Shown here: one piece after another, positions 5,584 through 6,389 of the stretch
Position numbering within the stretch: the stretch's first letter is position 1
Layout: every line of letters starts with the position of its first letter
Assembly (NCBI GenBank): GCA_937902055.1
Contig: CALGUJ010000246.1
Location: 1 to 6,389, forward strand
Direction: 5' to 3'
From: an uncultured Pelolinea sp.
GTDB taxonomy: Bacteria > Chloroflexota > Anaerolineae > Anaerolineales > Anaerolineaceae
Length of the DNA: 6,389 nucleotides
Position numbers and translations under genes: made by a program
The notes under the pieces: generated by a model
The model's database searches: none
The model's input: the letters and a program-made list of their open reading frames with translations, nothing else
Told to the model about the DNA's origin: nothing

Positions 5584-5680
5584 AAATTCAGCTTACGTGG
5601 ATTCAAAAGAAAGGAGACAGACTGTTATCGGAAAATCTAGTTATCGGTTGTTTTAATTCATTTTGAAAAGGAGAAATGAA
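5584..5680 (+). other. 97-nt EIIB-EIIC spacer with an orphan ribosome-binding-like site
   Basis: This spacer is longer than the others in the operon. It contains AAAGGAGA (5610-5617), which has no ATG, GTG or TTG start at proper distance, and a direct repeat GTTATCGG (5624-5631 and 5640-5647). The true EIIC ribosome site AAAAGGAG is at 5667-5673. A 14-codon frame from CTG at 5622 to TGA at 5664 is all the orphan site could serve. No hairpin terminator is evident. Confidence 0.4.
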
Positions 5681-6389
5681 ATGGCAAATAAAGAGTCTTT
5701 CTTTGGTGATATTCGGAAGCACCTGATGACCGGTGTTTCCTACATGATCCCGTTTGTCGTTCCTGGCGGTATTCTCATCGCGGTTGCCTTTGCGATGGGC
5801 GGTATCTATGTGTTCAATACTCCCGGTTTTGCGGCTGACATGTTCGGCTGGGGCAAGGTCGCTTTCGGCCTGATGGTGCCCGCGCTGGCCGGTTTCATTG
5901 CCTACTCAATCGCGGATCGCCCTGGTATTGCCCTGGGCTTCGTGGCTGGTATGCTGGCCAACAACCAGGGGTCAGGCTTCCTGGGCGGCATGATCGGCGG
6001 TTTGTTCGCCGGTTACGTTGCCAAAGCCATCAAGCAGATCAAACTGCCCACCTCGATGGTTTCCCTGATGCCCGTGCTGGTTATTCCCCTGTTTGGCACC
6101 TTTATCGTTGGTTTGGGCATGACCTACGTCCTCGGCGGCCCGGTAACCTGGTTGAATCAGGCCATGACCACTGCTCTGAACAATTTGAGCAGCGGCGGCA
6201 AGATCATCCTGGGCCTGGTGCAGGGCGCCATGCTGGCCTTCGATATGGGCGGCCCGGTCAACAAAGCAGCCTACGCGTTCGCACTGGCTTCCGCCGACGC
6301 CAACAACTGGGGCCCGATGGCGGCCAACTTCGTCGCTTCCATGTGCCCGCCGGCGGGTATCGCCCTGGCATTAGTCCTCTTCAAAGATA
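5681..6389 (+). CDS. PTS fructose-family EIIC permease, 3' end cut by window
   Basis: This is the membrane channel of the fructose-family PTS; 236 residues are visible, and roughly the last third should lie beyond the right edge. Diagnostic motifs are LMTGVSYMIPFVVPGGILIA (15-34), ADRPGIALGF (79-88), GSGFLGGMIGGLFAGY (97-112) and AFDMGGPVNKAAY (186-198); the DMGGPVNKAA loop lies in the sugar-binding region. Hydrophobic segments appear at about 22-42, 59-77, 82-93, 99-113, 126-152, 173-190 and 213-234. The protein binds the sugar at the outer face and presents it for phosphorylation by EIIB during import. The ATG at 5681 has AAAAGGAG seven bases upstream. It begins directly with the EIIC domain, with no fused EIIA or EIIB. 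Sugar specificity cannot be read from the visible part. Confidence 0.95.
   Translation, partial: MANKESFFGDIRKHLMTGVSYMIPFVVPGGILIAVAFAMGGIYVFNTPGFAADMFGWGKVAFGLMVPALAGFIAYSIADRPGIALGFVAGMLANNQGSGFLGGMIGGLFAGYVAKAIKQIKLPTSMVSLMPVLVIPLFGTFIVGLGMTYVLGGPVTWLNQAMTTALNNLSSGGKIILGLVQGAMLAFDMGGPVNKAAYAFALASADANNWGPMAANFVASMCPPAGIALALVLFKD

Noticed and set aside
5597..5656. Possible 19-codon peptide starting at GTG between EIIB and EIIC
   Set aside because: No ribosome binding site precedes the GTG and nothing in the peptide is recognisable.
4740..6389. Calling the PTS a dedicated fructose importer (fruA)
   Set aside because: There is no fruK or FruR-type context, the domains are split, and the family covers several sugars, so only the family name is supported.

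Overview
The window looks like a sugar-catabolic island of an anaerobic or fermentative bacterium that has a phosphotransferase system (PTS). It has divergent operons, short intergenic gaps, AGGAG-type ribosome binding sites and a separate-subunit fructose-family PTS. Base composition is moderate in the genes and AT-rich in the control region. A low-to-mid GC Gram-positive or a PTS-bearing Chloroflexota (Anaerolineae-like) genome would fit; the sequence alone does not settle the lineage. No RNA gene, mobile element or CRISPR array is visible.

Layout. Two gene sets diverge from an AT-rich control region (about 3701-3923). Leftward (minus strand) the order is a DeoR-family regulator (3700-2888), DhaK (2856-1858), DhaL (1850-1209), an RpiB-family isomerase (1168-707) and a triosephosphate-isomerase-family protein (671 to the left edge, C-terminus cut off). 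Rightward (plus strand) the order is a class I DhnA/LsrF-type aldolase (3924-4715), PTS EIIA (4740-5225), EIIB (5272-5583) and EIIC (5681 to the right edge, C-terminus cut off).

How the genes may work together. The names 'triosephosphate isomerase', 'ribose-5-phosphate isomerase' and 'dihydroxyacetone kinase' are probably misleading here. The TIM-like protein has the start, the central motif and the altered loop 6 that I associate with the L-erythrulose-1-phosphate isomerases (EryH/LerI). The RpiB-like protein lacks the usual ring-opening histidine, as would suit an open-chain tetrose phosphate (EryI/DerI-type). DhaKL homologues phosphorylate erythrulose in characterised tetritol pathways. 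The left operon therefore reads best as tetrulose (or triulose) to tetrulose-1-P to tetrulose-4-P to erythrose-4-P, feeding the pentose phosphate pathway.

The right operon would import and phosphorylate a sugar and split it with an aldolase. No 1-phosphofructokinase is seen beside the fructose-type PTS. A testable combined model is that the aldolase yields a phosphorylated piece plus a free ketose that DhaKL phosphorylates. The substrate is unknown. The control region carries opposed promoters, each overlapping one copy of a 17-bp direct repeat (14/17 identical), a plausible DeoR operator pair.
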